Under the pieces are notes generated by a model. That model was not told the origin of the DNA, did not search any database, and was given only the letters and a program-made list of their open reading frames with translations. 64,000 nucleotides of DNA from JADYZU01 sp964540965. Its GTDB lineage: Bacteria > Pseudomonadota > Alphaproteobacteria > Rhodobacterales > Rhodobacteraceae. The stretch is taken from contig CAZIOT010000013.1 in assembly GCA_964540965.1 (NCBI GenBank), forward strand, positions 1 through 64,000, in the 5' to 3' direction. Of this stretch, positions 43,131 through 51,176 are shown piece by piece. How positions within the stretch are numbered: the first letter of the stretch is position 1; each line of letters opens with the position of its first letter. The position numbers and the translations under genes are program-made.

Positions 43131-44183
43131 TCAGCCGGTCATGCGCTGCCCCGTCGCGTGGTCGAACAGATGGCAGGCCGCGGCGGGAACCGCCATGCGG
43201 CAGGTGTCGCCGATCTCGATCCGGAAATCCTTGGGCGCCTTGACCGCGGCAATCGCCTCGCCGATGCGGACGGCGATCATCGTCGCCTCGCCCAGAAGCT
43301 CCATCGTATAGACCGGCGCCTCGATCTCGCCGCCCGTCGCCACCACCGCCGCATCCTCGGCCCGGAAGCCCAGCGTCACCGGGCCCGAAACATCGGTCCG
43401 CAGCCCCGGCACCGACATGTGCGGCGCGGTGAAGGTGCCGTTCTGGATGGTGCCCGCGATCAGGTTCATCGCCGGCGACCCGATGAAGCCCGCGACAAAG
43501 GTGTTGGCCGGGCGGTCGTAGATCTCGGTCGGGGTGCCGACCTGCTGCACGCGACCCTGGCTCATCACCACGACGCGGTCGGCAAGGGTCATCGCCTCGA
43601 TCTGGTCATGGGTGACGTAGATCGTCGTCGTTTGCAGCGCGTGGTGCAGGTTCTTGATCTGGGCGCGCGTGCTGACGCGCAGCTTGGCGTCAAGGTTCGA
43701 CAGCGGTTCGTCCATCAGGAAGGCGTTCGGTTCGCGCACGATGGCGCGGGCCAGCGCCACCCGCTGCCGCTGCCCGCCCGACAGCGCGGCGGGGCGGCGG
43801 TCCAGAAGCGGGCCAAGTTCCACCATCTCGGCGGCCTTCATCACGCGGGCCTGGTGCTGATCCTCGGGCACCCGGCGGACCTTGAGAGGAAAGCGGATGT
43901 TTTCATAGACCGACATGTTCGGATACAGGCCATAGCTTTGGAAAACCATGGAAATATCGCGGTCCTTGGGTTCAAGGTCGTTGACCTTGCGCTCGCCGAT
44001 CCAGATCTCGCCTTCGGTGATGTCCTCAAGCCCGGCGATCATGCGCATCGTCGTGGTCTTGCCGCAGCCCGAGGGGCCAAGGAACACGACGAATTCGGCA
44101 TCGGCGATTTCAAGGTTCAGGGAATGGACGCCGGTGACATTGCCCCAGCGTTTCGACACGTTGCGGATGGAAATCGAAGCCAT
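43131..44183 (-). CDS. Carbohydrate ABC transporter ATP-binding protein (UgpC/MsmK type)
   Basis: A 350-aa importer ATPase. Walker A GPSGCGKTT (about residues 36-44), LSGGQRQRVALARA, Walker B FLMDEPLSNLD and H-loop VTHDQIEA are followed by the C-terminal TOBE/OB domain (about 235-350) found in sugar importers. It powers the two permeases transcribed just before it, three bases away. AGGGTAAGCC precedes the ATG. It belongs to the LacI-regulated operon. Confidence 0.93.
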   Translation of the reverse strand: MASISIRNVSKRWGNVTGVHSLNLEIADAEFVVFLGPSGCGKTTTMRMIAGLEDITEGEIWIGERKVNDLEPKDRDISMVFQSYGLYPNMSVYENIRFPLKVRRVPEDQHQARVMKAAEMVELGPLLDRRPAALSGGQRQRVALARAIVREPNAFLMDEPLSNLDAKLRVSTRAQIKNLHHALQTTTIYVTHDQIEAMTLADRVVVMSQGRVQQVGTPTEIYDRPANTFVAGFIGSPAMNLIAGTIQNGTFTAPHMSVPGLRTDVSGPVTLGFRAEDAAVVATGGEIEAPVYTMELLGEATMIAVRIGEAIAAVKAPKDFRIEIGDTCRMAVPAAACHLFDHATGQRMTG

Positions 44184-44186
44184 GGC

Positions 44187-45074
44187 TTACCCTTTCACGG
44201 CGCCGGCGGTCAGGCCGCTGACGATCTGGCGCTGGAAGAACAGGACGAGGATGAACAGCGGCACGGTGGCCGAGACCACGGCAGCGACGGCATACATGAC
44301 ATTGCCTTCCTCTTGGATGGACCCCAGGAACGAGGCGATCTTGGGCACCATGGTCTGGTTGTCCTGGGACAGCAGCATCGAGGTGACGGCAAAGTCGTTG
44401 TAGGCCAGAAGGAAACTGAACAGGCCGGTGGTGATGACCCCGGGCCACATCACCGGGATGATGACCTGGCGGAACGCCTGGAACCGGGTGCAGCCGTCGA
44501 CCAGCGCGCTTTCGTCCAGATCCTTGGGGATCGACAGGAAGAAGCTGTGCAGCATCCAAAGCGTGAAGGGCTGGTTGATCGCCACCAGCACGACGATGGT
44601 GGTGGGCAGGATGCCCCAGATGTTCATCTGAAAGAACGGCAGCATGTAGCCGGACACGAGCGTGATATGCGGCATCGCCCGGAACACCAGCGCCGCGATC
44701 AGGATCCAGAAGGCATAGCGATGCCCCGACCGGGCCAGCGCATAGCCGCCCAGGGTGCCGATGGTCAGCGAGATCACGGTGACGCTGACGGTGACGATGG
44801 CGGTGTTGATCGCCGCGCGCCAGAATTCGCGCTCGATCCAGGCGCCACGATAGCCGTCAAGGGTAAAGGCGCCGCCGGTCTGCAACTGCGTGCGCGGGCC
44901 GGCGATGGCGTTCCACCAATCCTCGCGCGAAAAGAAATCGGCCTCGACCTTGAAGCTGCCCCAGACGGTCCAGAAGAACGGGAACGCGGCGGCGAACAGC
45001 CAGATCGCGATCAGCACCAGCGAAATCACGCGGATATGCGGCGGCAGGCGGGTCAGGGCGGGGGTCATGCTCAT
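44187..45074 (-). CDS. Carbohydrate ABC transporter permease (MalG/UgpE type)
   Basis: A 295-aa inner-membrane subunit with six helices. The coupling-helix EAA loop appears as DLDESALVDGCTRFQAFRQVIIPVMWPG near residue 190, which docks onto the ATPase. The start (MSMTPALTRLPPH) overlaps the stop of the upstream permease (TGATG). It works with the MalF-type partner and the binding protein of the same operon; the substrate is unknown. Confidence 0.92.
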   Translation of the reverse strand: MSMTPALTRLPPHIRVISLVLIAIWLFAAAFPFFWTVWGSFKVEADFFSREDWWNAIAGPRTQLQTGGAFTLDGYRGAWIEREFWRAAINTAIVTVSVTVISLTIGTLGGYALARSGHRYAFWILIAALVFRAMPHITLVSGYMLPFFQMNIWGILPTTIVVLVAINQPFTLWMLHSFFLSIPKDLDESALVDGCTRFQAFRQVIIPVMWPGVITTGLFSFLLAYNDFAVTSMLLSQDNQTMVPKIASFLGSIQEEGNVMYAVAAVVSATVPLFILVLFFQRQIVSGLTAGAVKG

Positions 45075-46105
45075 CAGACGGCCTTCCGGTTGAACTCGCG
45101 CCAGGTGCGGACCAGCACCGGGATCAGCAGGACGATCACCCCGGCAATGGTCATGATCGAGGTCGCGGCCGCCGATCCGAACTGCTGGTGGTCGGAACTG
45201 ACAAGATCGTTGAACACCAGCCAGGACAGCGAAGTGGCATTCGCCTCGGCGCTGAAGCCGACGACGGGTTCAAAGACGCGGAAGTTGTCCATGAGCTGCA
45301 CCAGCGCGACAAAGGTGGCGAGCGGCGCCAGATGCGGGATCACCACATAGCGGATGCGTTCCCAGCGCGAGGCGCCGTCGATCATCGCGCTTTCCAGCGT
45401 GTCGCCTGGCACGGTCTGCAACCCGGCATAGAACACGACAAAGGAAAACGGCCCGTTGGTCCAGACGCCATAAAGCAGCAGCGTGATCCAGGTCAGCGTG
45501 GCCGAGGCGCGCAGCGACAGCCGTGGATCGTCGGCCAGCCACTGGATCGTCGCGCCGAGGATGCCCTGCGGGTTGAACATCCAGAACAGGATCAGCGACC
45601 CCACCAGCGGCGTGATGATCATCGGCAGGATCGAGATGAAGATCGCCGGCCCCTTGACCACCTTGGGCAGGGCGTTGACGCCCAGCGCGATGGCAAAGCC
45701 CAGCGCCATCGCCAGCGGCGTGACGACAAAGCAATAGGTCAGGGTAAAGGCCAGCGCGCGGTAGAACGGCAGGTTCATCACCTGCGACACCTTCTGCCCG
45801 AAACTCGCCTCGGACGACAGGATCTGCCCCATCTGTTCAAAGGCCAGGTGGTTGCGGTCGGTATAGTTGGCAAGGCCGGCAAAGCGGCCCAGCGGCTGCG
45901 CCTCTTGCAGCGCCGCTGTCGCGGCGGTGTCGACGCGGGCCTCTTGCGTGCAGCCGAAGGGACCGCAGGTTTCGACGGTGGTCATCACCCGCTCGTGTTC
46001 GACGAACAGCGACTGCACGACGACCGAGACGATGGGCAACGTGATGAACAGCACCATCGCCAGGATCGACGGCAGCATGAACCAGGCGAAGGTGCGATGG
46101 GGCAC
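45074..46105 (-). CDS. Carbohydrate ABC transporter permease (MalF/UgpA type)
   Basis: A 343-aa permease. A first helix (FAWFMLPSILAMVLFITLPIV) is followed by a periplasmic loop with CGPFGC, which may form a disulfide, and then five helices. The EAA loop is DTLESAMIDGASRWERIRYVVIPHLAP near residue 240. The start is GTG (VPHRTFAWF) after AAGGACGAACCC; the open frame extends 49 codons upstream but is not supported. It pairs with the MalG-type permease by a TGATG overlap. Confidence 0.9.
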   Translation of the reverse strand: MPHRTFAWFMLPSILAMVLFITLPIVSVVVQSLFVEHERVMTTVETCGPFGCTQEARVDTAATAALQEAQPLGRFAGLANYTDRNHLAFEQMGQILSSEASFGQKVSQVMNLPFYRALAFTLTYCFVVTPLAMALGFAIALGVNALPKVVKGPAIFISILPMIITPLVGSLILFWMFNPQGILGATIQWLADDPRLSLRASATLTWITLLLYGVWTNGPFSFVVFYAGLQTVPGDTLESAMIDGASRWERIRYVVIPHLAPLATFVALVQLMDNFRVFEPVVGFSAEANATSLSWLVFNDLVSSDHQQFGSAAATSIMTIAGVIVLLIPVLVRTWREFNRKAV

Positions 46106-46214
46106 GGGTTCGTCCTTTCCGGGGCCGGCGATGACAGGGATAACAGGCGGCCCGCAGCAGGCGGGCGCAAGGGAAAAGTCGGGGCCGCACCCGCAGGCGC
46201 GGCCCCGGATTGGC

Positions 46215-47450
46215 TTACTGAAGGAAGCCCGCGGCGGCGGCCGCGGTGTCATAGGCGGCCTTCACATCGGCCAGCGCCTGATCCGCATCCTCGTTGCCGG
46301 CGATGAAATCGGCCAGCTCGGTCGACAGCGCGGTGTGCAGCAGGCCCATGTAGGGCAGCATCGGATAAGGCCGCGCGCCGCCCTGCACGTTGGCGATCAC
46401 GCCCGCAGCCGCCGGGCCGGGGGTATAGCCTTCGACCAGCCAGGTCGCGGCATTGGCATTGGCGGCGATCACCTCGGGCGAGATGCCGTGGACCATCGCC
46501 TGGAACGAAGCCGCGGCGTCCTCGTCGCTGATGTTCTGGGCAATGCTGAAACCGTCCCACCACAGCGCGGCGGCCGGAATGGTGTTGCCACCGATCGAGG
46601 GCGTGGCGGCAAAGAGGGTGTTCGCCGCGACATCGGCATTGGCGGTCGCTGGGTCGATGGCGGCACCGGCAAGGCTGCCCCACTGGTTCATGATCGCAAC
46701 CTGACCGGCATCCCAGACCTTGTTCAGCTCGTTGGCGTCATAGGTCAGGTAGTCGGGGTGCATGTAGCCGGTCATCGCCCGCATGGTTTCAAGCACCAGC
46801 CGGCCGTTGTCGTTGTCGATGGCCAGCGCGGCCGAACCGGGTTCGAAGAAGTCGCCACCCGTGCCGAGGTAGAGGTTGACGAATTCCGCAGCCAGATCCC
46901 AGCCCGGCTTCACCGAAGCGGCGAGCGGGTATTCCATGATCCCGGCGGCGCGGATCGCCTCGGCGGCGGACAGCACTTCCTCGTAGGTGGTGGGGACCGG
47001 CAGGCCGACCTGATCGAGCACGTCCTGGCGCACGAACAGGTGCTGGCCGTTGCCCATGAAGGCCACCGCCATCACATGGCCGTCGATCGAGATCAGTTGG
47101 TTGGGCAGCAGCGAGGCGCCGTGGGCGGCGACCAGATCGTCCAGCGGACGGACCAGACCCTCGCTCAGCAGCGGCACGATGGAGTTGTTGGCGATCACCG
47201 CGACGGTGTATTCCGCCGGGTTCACCGACAGCGCCGGGCCCTGGATGTTCTTGTGTTCGGCGGTGGCGTTCGCCGTCACCGTCACGCTGCCCGACCCGCA
47301 TTCGCCGGCGGCGGCATTGATGACGCGCAGCGCCTCGAAATCGTTCGACAGGATGCGGACCGAACCGGCCTCGATCCCGCAATCGGCCTGGGCCGCCCCG
47401 GCAACCATGACGGCGCCAAGCATGAGGACGGATTTCATCGTGAGCGTCAT
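46215..47450 (-). CDS. ABC transporter substrate-binding protein (family 1)
   Basis: A 411-aa periplasmic binding protein with a signal peptide (MTLTMKSVLMLGAVMVAGAAQA). Mature features include VRILSNDFEALRVINAAAGEC, GNGQHLFVRQDVLDQVGLPVPTTYEE and MNQWGSLAG, typical of sugar-binding family 1 proteins. A pair of cysteines near the mature N-terminus may bond. GGGAGAGCG precedes the ATG. It heads the importer operon; a LacI-type operator lies 110 bp upstream. Substrate not determinable from sequence. Confidence 0.9.
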   Translation of the reverse strand: MTLTMKSVLMLGAVMVAGAAQADCGIEAGSVRILSNDFEALRVINAAAGECGSGSVTVTANATAEHKNIQGPALSVNPAEYTVAVIANNSIVPLLSEGLVRPLDDLVAAHGASLLPNQLISIDGHVMAVAFMGNGQHLFVRQDVLDQVGLPVPTTYEEVLSAAEAIRAAGIMEYPLAASVKPGWDLAAEFVNLYLGTGGDFFEPGSAALAIDNDNGRLVLETMRAMTGYMHPDYLTYDANELNKVWDAGQVAIMNQWGSLAGAAIDPATANADVAANTLFAATPSIGGNTIPAAALWWDGFSIAQNISDEDAAASFQAMVHGISPEVIAANANAATWLVEGYTPGPAAAGVIANVQGGARPYPMLPYMGLLHTALSTELADFIAGNEDADQALADVKAAYDTAAAAAGFLQ

Positions 47451-47559
47451 CGCTCTCTCCCTGTTCTCGCCCGGTGGCTTCTGGCTGACGGGTCGCGCGG
47501 GCTCCGGGTCGCCCTTGGCACGGTCCGGTGACACTTGGTCGCAGATGACCCTACGCATT

Positions 47560-47575
47560 TTGCATTCGTTTGCAA
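47560..47575. promoter_or_regulatory. LacI-type operator 3 (ABC importer operon)
   Basis: TTGCATTCGTTTGCAA: both half-sites TTGCA/TGCAA are exact inverted repeats around the central CG, the best copy of the four. It lies 110 bp before the binding-protein start, within the probable promoter region. Confidence 0.75.
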
Positions 47576-47609
47576 GAATTATCTGTGACGCCCGGTCAGG
47601 CGGCATGAA

Positions 47610-47643
47610 AAAGGGGCGGCACCCCACCGGATGCCGCCCCTTT
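47610..47643 (-). terminator. Intrinsic terminator of the third NTF2-like gene
   Basis: AAAGGGGCGGCA and TGCCGCCCCTTT form a perfect 12-bp stem with a 10-nt loop. On the minus strand it ends in a T-run (TTTTTC), 22 bp after the NTF2 stop. It separates this gene from the downstream importer operon. Confidence 0.88.
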
Positions 47644-47665
47644 CGCCGAATTGAAAACGCTGCCG

Positions 47666-48802
47666 TCAGGCGATTTCCGCAGCCGGCCGGTCGGCCAGTT
47701 GCGCCAGCCGGACCTGCGCCAGCATCGACATCTGGTCATAGACCCGCCATTCGTCGACGATCTTGCCGTTCTTGTAGTGGAAATGGCTGATGCCCATGAC
47801 CTGCACCCTTTTGCCGGTCGGATTGCCGAGCATCTCGAGGATGCCATAGCCTAGGTGATGGCCCTCCATCGTCCAGCGCACGGCGACCTTCTCGCCCCCC
47901 TCCTCGCAGGGGGTGGAACAGGTGTGATGCACCTGGAACACCGCGTCAGGCAGGCTGCCGACAAGGCCGAGCGTCTGGTGGATCACCGCAGCATGGCCGT
48001 AATGTTCCACCATCAGCGGCCCGTGATACAGGCATGTCGGGGCATATTCCTGCGCGATGCGGCCGAACATCTTGCGATTGTAGACATCGTGCAGCCAGCG
48101 GATCGTATGCCGCTCCAGCTCGGTCTTGCCCAAGCTGTCGTCGGCTTCCTCGGCCACCGGATATTGCCCCAGCATCAGGCGGTTCTCGCCGATATCAAGG
48201 TTCACCTGCCCCTTGGACAGTGCGGTTTCCGCAATGCGCGTGGCATAGGCATCCACATCAAGGCCCAGTTGCAGCATGATCGCGGTGGTGTCGGCGACGA
48301 CCCATTCGCGATAGATCTTGTTTTCAAAGATCATGCAGTCAGCGATGGTCCGCGACACGAAGGGCCGCCCCGTCGCGCGGCCCAGATGGCCGTTCTGCGT
48401 ATGCCGCCCCGATCCGGTGACCAGATGCGAGGTATAGAACCCCTCGCGATCATTGCCGCCCCAGATCACCTGCGTCGCCATGCCCCGCCGTTCGGGAAAG
48501 GACACCAGCCGCTGGATGGTGTCGCGCACCACGTCCTCGCGGTTGTAGATGGTGCCGGTGGTGCCGTAGAGGACGCAATTGTGCGTATAGTGGCTGTAGA
48601 TCAGCCCGATGTCGCGCTCGTCCCAGATCTTGTGGGTGCAGCGCACGATATAGTCGACGATATCGGTATAGATCGGGTCGAATCCGGCCAGCGACTGCGT
48701 CCGCTTGCCGTTCTCGGGCGCGAGGTCGGGGTAGTCGTGCCGTTCGACCTGCATCACCGCTTCGGGCGCCGTCCGCGCCACCGCCTTGTCCTGTTCCGCC
48801 AT
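47666..48802 (-). CDS. Two-domain NTF2/SnoaL-like protein C
   Basis: A 378-aa third paralogue with an extra N-terminal extension of about 40 aa. The first cone is YTDIVDYIVRCTHKIWDERDIGLIYSHY onward, the second LHDVYNRKMFGRIAQEYAPTCLYHG through VQVMGISHFHYKNGKIVDEWRVYDQ. It shares the IADC...REW and VMGISH blocks with proteins A and B. It is transcribed alone, with its own LacI-type operator 55 bp upstream and a terminator. Reaction unknown. Confidence 0.78.
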   Translation of the reverse strand: MAEQDKAVARTAPEAVMQVERHDYPDLAPENGKRTQSLAGFDPIYTDIVDYIVRCTHKIWDERDIGLIYSHYTHNCVLYGTTGTIYNREDVVRDTIQRLVSFPERRGMATQVIWGGNDREGFYTSHLVTGSGRHTQNGHLGRATGRPFVSRTIADCMIFENKIYREWVVADTTAIMLQLGLDVDAYATRIAETALSKGQVNLDIGENRLMLGQYPVAEEADDSLGKTELERHTIRWLHDVYNRKMFGRIAQEYAPTCLYHGPLMVEHYGHAAVIHQTLGLVGSLPDAVFQVHHTCSTPCEEGGEKVAVRWTMEGHHLGYGILEMLGNPTGKRVQVMGISHFHYKNGKIVDEWRVYDQMSMLAQVRLAQLADRPAAEIA

Positions 48803-48857
48803 TGTGCTGTCCTCGCGCCGGGGTCGGGAGATTCCTGCCGCAGACTCCTGCGCGTTT

Positions 48858-48873
48858 TGGCATACGTTTGCAA
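48858..48873. promoter_or_regulatory. LacI-type operator 4 (third NTF2-like gene)
   Basis: TGGCATACGTTTGCAA with central CG; its right half is identical to operator 3 (CGTTTGCAAGA). It lies 55 bp before the minus-strand start of the NTF2-like gene C. Confidence 0.72.
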
Positions 48874-48902
48874 GAGTTTCCTGATTCGACCCTTTGGCCG
48901 GG

Positions 48903-50033
48903 TCACGGCAGGGGGGTAGTGCGGTAAAGTGTCACCTTGAGCCCGCCATGCGACACCGGCGGTCCGGGCGGCAGGAACGGCAATCCGGTCGCCTGCGCCA
49001 GACCGGCATCGGCGGCGATGATCCCGACGCGCCAGCCGGAAAAGCGTTCGGCCAGGGTGCGCCCCATGGCGCCGTAAAGCGCGAACAGCGGCTTTCGCTC
49101 GCCGATCCGCGTGCCGTAGGGCGGGTTGACGATGACAAGGCCGGGCGGGCCTTCGGGCGGGGTCAGGTCGCTGACCGCCGCGGCGCGAAAGCTGCACAGC
49201 GCGCCGATGCCGGCACGGTCGGCATTGGCCCGGCTCATCGCCACGGCACCGCCGTCGCGGTCCGACCCGTGAAAGCGCAGGGGCGTCGCCGTGACCGGGG
49301 ACGGCTGTTTCATCGCCGCCCAGCGATCTGCATCGAAACCCGCCAGTTTTTCAAAGGCAAAGCCCCGGCTGCGCCCCGGCTGCAATCGGGCGGCGATCTC
49401 GGCCGCCTCGATGACGAAGGTGCCCGAGCCGCACATCGGATCAACCACCGTCTCGCCCCCGGCATAGCCGCACAGCCGCAGGAACATCGCCGCCATGTTT
49501 TCCCGCATCGGCGCCTTGTTCACCTGCGCCTTGTGTCCGCGCTTGTGCAGGCTCTCGCCCGAGGAATCGATGCTGATCGTGCAGAGGTCATCGTCGATCC
49601 GGACCTTGACCGAAACCGGCCCCTCTGCCTTGGGGTCGGTGGCGATGGGCGCGCCCAGTTCCTCGTGAATCGCCCGCGCCACCCGGCTTGCCGCGGCGCC
49701 GGCGTGGTAGATGCGGCTGGCGTGACAGCTGGCATCGACCTTGACCGGCACGTCCGGGCGCAGGATCTGCGCCCAGGGAAACTTGCGCATCCGCTTGTCA
49801 AGCTGCGCCAGATGCATCGCGCGGAACGATCCGACGCGGACCAGCACGCGGGACGGGCCGCGCAGCACAAGGTTGGCGCGCATCACCTCGTCCCAGCCGC
49901 CGGCCACCACGACACCGCCGGGCTGCACGGTCACCCCGGCGAATCGGTGTTCGGCGGCCTCATCGGCCACCGGCTGTTCCAGCCCCGGCACGGCGACAAG
50001 GAAGATTTCAAGCGGTGTCAGGCCCTCGGTCAT
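48903..50033 (-). CDS. THUMP-domain RNA methyltransferase (RlmL/RlmK-N-terminal-like)
   Basis: A 376-aa class I SAM methyltransferase with an N-terminal ferredoxin-like plus THUMP RNA-binding part (about 1-165) and a Rossmann domain: VVDPMCGSGTFVIEAAEIA (SAM motif I) and IVNPPYGTR (NPPY, amino-methylation of a base). This pattern is that of 23S rRNA m2G methyltransferases. It lies 18 bp after nagA on the same strand and may be read through from the amino-sugar operon, but it is likely a housekeeping gene. Confidence 0.88.
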   Translation of the reverse strand: MTEGLTPLEIFLVAVPGLEQPVADEAAEHRFAGVTVQPGGVVVAGGWDEVMRANLVLRGPSRVLVRVGSFRAMHLAQLDKRMRKFPWAQILRPDVPVKVDASCHASRIYHAGAAASRVARAIHEELGAPIATDPKAEGPVSVKVRIDDDLCTISIDSSGESLHKRGHKAQVNKAPMRENMAAMFLRLCGYAGGETVVDPMCGSGTFVIEAAEIAARLQPGRSRGFAFEKLAGFDADRWAAMKQPSPVTATPLRFHGSDRDGGAVAMSRANADRAGIGALCSFRAAAVSDLTPPEGPPGLVIVNPPYGTRIGERKPLFALYGAMGRTLAERFSGWRVGIIAADAGLAQATGLPFLPPGPPVSHGGLKVTLYRTTPLP

Positions 50034-50051
50034 CCGCCCGCCATAGCCGCT

Positions 50052-51176
50052 TCAGGCGGCGGGCGCCATTGCGCTGTCGGCCAGCGTGCCCGCGACCGTC
50101 CAGTCGGGGTTCAGCCGCAGCACATCCTCGAGCGGCCGCCCCACAAGCTGCGCCAGCCCCGGCAGGCCCATCACCTGCGCCGGAATCGTCACCGCCATGC
50201 GCAAGGCGGTCTCTGGCGCCACGCCCACCACGTTGATGAGCCGCGCCAGCGATTCGGCCATGGTGACATGCGCGCCGGCCAAAGAGCCCTCGGTATTGAC
50301 CAGCCGCCCGTTCTCGACATGCAGATCCATGTCGTAAAGGCGGAAATGGTCCGGCCCGCCCACCGTGGGCATCGCGTCCGAGACGAGGAACACCAGATCC
50401 GGCGCCGGCCGGGCGCGGATCGCCAGCCCGACCAGTTCGTCGGCGACATGGATGCCGTCGCAGATGATGCCGGCGGGGGCATGGCTGTTCAACGCCGCGC
50501 CGACCACGCCGGGCGACCGGTGCAGCAGCGGCGACATCGCGTTGAACAGATGGGTGAAGCAGGCCGCACCGGCCGCCAGGGTCTCGCGCACGTGGTCGGC
50601 AGAGGTATCGGAATGGCCGATCGAGACCACGGCGCCCAGCGCATGAAGGGCCGCCACCTGTGCCGCCGTCACCGATTCGGGGGCGACGGTTATCATCACC
50701 GGCACGCCCTCGGCCCGCAGGCGGGCCACGACCGCCATCGTGCGGTCGTCGAGCGGCCGGATGAAGCGCGGATCGTGGGTGCCCTTGCGGGCGACGCTGA
50801 TATGCGGCCCCTCGATATGGACGCCGGCGATGCCGGGCAGGCCGCGCGCCGCCAGCGCCGCCTCGGCCACGCGGTCCAGCACCTCGGGCGCGTCGGTGAT
50901 CAGCGTCGGCAGGATCGCCACGGTGCCGAAACGGCGATGGGCGGCGGCGATGGCCGCCATGCCCTCGGCCGTGGGCATCTGGTTCAGCAGGACGCCGCCG
51001 CCGCCATTGACCTGCAGGTCGACATAGCCGGGGGTGACGGTGCCGGCCAACGGCAGCGCCCCGGCGGGCGCCGGCCCGACCTCGGCCACGCGGCCGTCCG
51101 ACAGGCGCAAGCCAGGGCCGCTGTGCAGGGTCTTGCCATCGAACAGGCGGTCGGGGCGCAGCCACAGGTCAGTCAT
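50052..51176 (-). CDS. nagA: N-acetylglucosamine-6-phosphate deacetylase (NagA)
   Basis: A 374-aa amidohydrolase-superfamily enzyme that removes acetate from GlcNAc-6-P or GalNAc-6-P. Features: PGYVDLQVNGGGGVLLNQ, GVHIEGPHIS (metal Glu), SIGHSDTSADHV and THLFNAMSPLLHR (metal His), and the catalytic Asp in LVSDAMPTVGG. It starts with MTDLWLRPDRLFDG, overlapping the GatZ-like gene by eight bases. It lacks a signal peptide, hence cytoplasmic. In this context it may serve both amino sugars, since no second deacetylase is present. Confidence 0.93.
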   Translation of the reverse strand: MTDLWLRPDRLFDGKTLHSGPGLRLSDGRVAEVGPAPAGALPLAGTVTPGYVDLQVNGGGGVLLNQMPTAEGMAAIAAAHRRFGTVAILPTLITDAPEVLDRVAEAALAARGLPGIAGVHIEGPHISVARKGTHDPRFIRPLDDRTMAVVARLRAEGVPVMITVAPESVTAAQVAALHALGAVVSIGHSDTSADHVRETLAAGAACFTHLFNAMSPLLHRSPGVVGAALNSHAPAGIICDGIHVADELVGLAIRARPAPDLVFLVSDAMPTVGGPDHFRLYDMDLHVENGRLVNTEGSLAGAHVTMAESLARLINVVGVAPETALRMAVTIPAQVMGLPGLAQLVGRPLEDVLRLNPDWTVAGTLADSAMAPAA

